Source: Bacteroidia bacterium (GTDB lineage Bacteria; Bacteroidota; Bacteroidia; Cytophagales; Cyclobacteriaceae). Taken from it: 64,000 nucleotides of DNA. The stretch is from the NCBI GenBank assembly GCA_030432655.1, contig JAUILA010000014.1, positions 62,001 through 126,000 on the forward strand. Direction: 5' to 3'. Below are positions 62,342-64,000 of the stretch, piece after piece. Within the stretch, counting starts at the first letter, position 1, and each line of letters begins with the position of its first letter. Below the pieces are notes generated by a model. It saw only the letters and a program-made list of their open reading frames with translations, had not been told where the DNA came from and did no database searches. Made by a program: the position numbers and the translations under genes.

Positions 62342-63424
62342 ATGAGAAACCTCAAGAAGGCACTGGTAACTGATTGGCTCCAATCCCTCATAGTCTGGAT
62401 CCTGATCGTTTATTTTTATTGTCTCCTTACAGTTTTTGGATTTAAGGCCTACTTTGAAGAAAATCCGATTACCGAGTATATATATTCTCAGTATTTCCAT
62501 TTTGAGATTTTGATGACCGGGGTAATACTTGGATCACTATTCATGGTTATCAGCCGGGTTACAGATGTACCGGCCCTGCGACGACGGTCATTCGGGTTCA
62601 TAATCCTGTTAAAAAGTGCTCTCTATATCATTTCACTCCTTTTTTGTACGGTTCTAATCTATTTTGTATTTCGCTGGCTGTCTATCGTTACCCCGGAACA
62701 ATTCATTTATTATCAGCAATACTTGTTTGACATTCGCTATATGTCATCTATCCTGGCCTATTTTTTTCTAACCATTTTACTCACAAACTTCGTGATTCAG
62801 ATAAATAAGAAATTCGGTCCGGGTGAATTGTATAACCTTTTAAGTGGTAAATACTACCACCCGCGGCAGGAACAACTGGTTGTTCTTTTCATTGATATGA
62901 AAAATTCGACGTCTATCGCCGAATTGATGGGTAATAAAAAATACAGTGATTTCCTGAAAGAATGTATTCATGAGATCACCCCGGTGCTTATTAAATATCA
63001 GGCCAGGGTCTATCAATACGTCGGTGATGAGATTGTTCTGTACTGGAAACTGAAAGATGGTAATGCAATATTGAATTGCGTAGAAACCTTTTTTGCTTTT
63101 AAAGAGCAATTAGCTTCACGCGGCAGTTATTTTCTGAAAAAATTTGGATCAGTCCCTGAGTTCAAAGCCGGAATGGATGCAGGGACGGTTACAATAACAG
63201 AGATCGGAGACCTAAAAAGGGAAATAGCTTTTCACGGAGACGTGTTGAACACCGCCGCCCGCCTGGAGAAAAAATGTAATGAATTTGGAAGCTGGCTCCT
63301 GATTACGGAGAATGTAGTGGATAATGCCGAACCATCAGAAAAAATCCATTTTGATTTTAAGAGTGATCTTCCACTGAGGGGAAAGCAGAAAAAACTGCGA
63401 TTTTACGCCGCCAGTAAAAAGTAG
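62342..63424 (+). CDS. Membrane class III adenylate/guanylate cyclase domain protein
   Basis: 360 residues: four spans in the first 160 (about 13-36, 51-72, 88-115, 134-152) and a class III cyclase catalytic domain (about 175-330). Metal Asp residues appear in LFIDMKNSTSI and YVGDEIVLYW, and the transition-state pair Asn/Arg in GDVLNTAARLE. It should make cAMP or cGMP at the membrane, with cytoplasmic output. It is bracketed by the two copies of hairpin repeat C. The substrate and the receptor for the product are unknown. Confidence 0.87.
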   Translation: MRNLKKALVTDWLQSLIVWILIVYFYCLLTVFGFKAYFEENPITEYIYSQYFHFEILMTGVILGSLFMVISRVTDVPALRRRSFGFIILLKSALYIISLLFCTVLIYFVFRWLSIVTPEQFIYYQQYLFDIRYMSSILAYFFLTILLTNFVIQINKKFGPGELYNLLSGKYYHPRQEQLVVLFIDMKNSTSIAELMGNKKYSDFLKECIHEITPVLIKYQARVYQYVGDEIVLYWKLKDGNAILNCVETFFAFKEQLASRGSYFLKKFGSVPEFKAGMDAGTVTITEIGDLKREIAFHGDVLNTAARLEKKCNEFGSWLLITENVVDNAEPSEKIHFDFKSDLPLRGKQKKLRFYAASKK

Positions 63425-63458
63425 TTCTGAAAATTGTCTCTCCCCGAAATGACCCACA

Positions 63459-63532
63459 ATCTTAGCGAGGACGCTAAGATCATCCTGGGTACCCAACCAT
63501 GCCCCTTAGTCTTTGTCCTGGTCCTGGTCTTT
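63459..63532. repeat. Hairpin repeat C, copy 2
   Basis: The same 8-bp stem TCTTAGCG/CGCTAAGA with loop AGGA (63460-63479), then CATCCTGGGT and GTCCTGGTCCTGGTCTTT, in direct orientation relative to copy 1. It follows the cyclase stop and precedes the convergent LytTR gene stop. Confidence 0.8.
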
Positions 63533-63552
63533 GTCTCTTACAATTTTGTCTC

Positions 63553-64000
63553 TCACAAACTCATCATATCCTTAAATTTCGCTGCCTGCCTGCGGCTTAC
63601 TTCCACCTTATCACCACCCCGGAGTCTCACCATAAGTCCGCCGTTAAACCATGGTTCAATATTCTCCACCCAGCTCAGGTTAATGATGTGCTTTCTGCTG
63701 GCACGGAAAAAACTCCTGCTATCCAGTTTCTGGTCCAGCGCATTCAGCGATTTGTGGATCATCGGCCGGTTATTATCGAAATACACTTTGATATAATTAC
63801 CATCAGACTCAAACAAACGGATGTTTGACAGGCTCACAAACCAGCATTTATCACCATCCTTAACAAAAACCTGGTCCTGCAGAGTAAGAGGTTTATCCTG
63901 AATGACCTCATCGGATTTTTCCTCTTCGTCTTCCTTTTCAATCTGAAATTTCTTGATGGTTTCCCCCAGTCGCTCGGGCTGAACCGGTTTTAGCAGGTAA
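63553..64000 (-). CDS. LytTR-type response regulator (partial, C-terminal part)
   Basis: The frame stays open from its TAA at 63553 to the window edge. The visible part begins in the end of a receiver domain (YLLKPVQPERLGETI, holding the conserved Lys-Pro), continues through an acidic linker, and ends with a LytTR DNA-binding domain (FESDGNYIKVYF, RASRKHIINLSWVE, VEVSRRQAAKFKDMM). The N-terminus with the phosphorylated Asp lies beyond 64000. LytTR regulators usually pair with LytS-type kinases; none is in the window. Confidence 0.9.
   Translation of the reverse strand, partial: YLLKPVQPERLGETIKKFQIEKEDEEEKSDEVIQDKPLTLQDQVFVKDGDKCWFVSLSNIRLFESDGNYIKVYFDNNRPMIHKSLNALDQKLDSRSFFRASRKHIINLSWVENIEPWFNGGLMVRLRGGDKVEVSRRQAAKFKDMMSL

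Overview
The window looks like a stretch of core chromosome from a gliding-type Bacteroidota, most likely of the Cytophagia/Cytophagales kind. The evidence is the type IX secretion / gliding set gldK-gldL-gldM-gldN with a PorP/SprF protein and a PorW/SprE lipoprotein; an F1Fo ATP synthase operon (atpB-E-F-H-A-G) without beta and epsilon genes; a DUF4271 protein beside hemD; a type-2 IleRS; many lipoproteins; and several sequences matching the Bacteroidota -7 promoter element TAnnTTTG just upstream of genes. No tRNA, rRNA, CRISPR array, transposase or phage gene was found. The genus cannot be told from the sequence alone.

Layout. 1-5226: the 3' end of an unknown + strand gene, then (- strand) a trio of overlapping periplasmic SurA/PpiC-type genes followed by moxR. 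5306-8170: an Rsb-like partner-switching set (PP2C phosphatase, STAS antagonist, HATPase kinase) with no sigma factor beside it. 8269-11979: guaB, an RlpA-like lipoprotein, pnuC plus a NadR-type ribosylnicotinamide kinase (NAD salvage), and a collagen-like lipoprotein. 12173-24079 (- strand): a PAS histidine kinase, glyS, dgt, an RND/MMPL exporter, ileS and lspA, plus mazG. 24160-27057 (+): an NqrM-like small protein, glmM and a cysteine desulfurase, converging on hemH. 28098-36577: a VTT/DedA-like membrane protein, a GNAT-like protein, a five-PAS histidine kinase, a hydrolase-OsmC fusion, a DJ-1-like lipoprotein, a DUF3052-YdeI fusion, and a coupled methyltransferase / UbiA-like pair.

36640-43690 (-): an M23 endopeptidase, bactofilin and two small membrane proteins lead into the ATP synthase genes. 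43860-50548 (+): porW, a PBP1A-type penicillin-binding protein and uvrC. 50549-51095 is the only long non-coding stretch, and it is full of GC-rich palindromic repeats. 51096-60572 (-): gldN-gldM-gldL-gldK, porP, hemD, DUF4271 and an Omp85-like protein. 60616-63424 (+): hemW, a TerB-like protein and a membrane class III nucleotide cyclase bracketed by two copies of a hairpin repeat. The window ends inside a LytTR response regulator.

Taken together, the genes mostly serve the cell envelope: outer-membrane protein folding (SurA trio, Omp85), lipoprotein processing (lspA), peptidoglycan building and cutting (glmM, PBP1A, M23, RlpA, bactofilin), and type IX secretion and gliding driven by the GldLM motor. 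The rest is housekeeping (tRNA synthetases, nucleotide pool cleaning, haem, Fe-S sulfur supply, ATP synthase) and signalling. No clearly new defence or mobile system was seen. The best second-look items are the repeat families, promoter boxes that nearly touch start codons, the UbiA-like/methyltransferase pair, the orphan partner switch, and the 50-nt out-of-frame bactofilin/AtpZ overlap.
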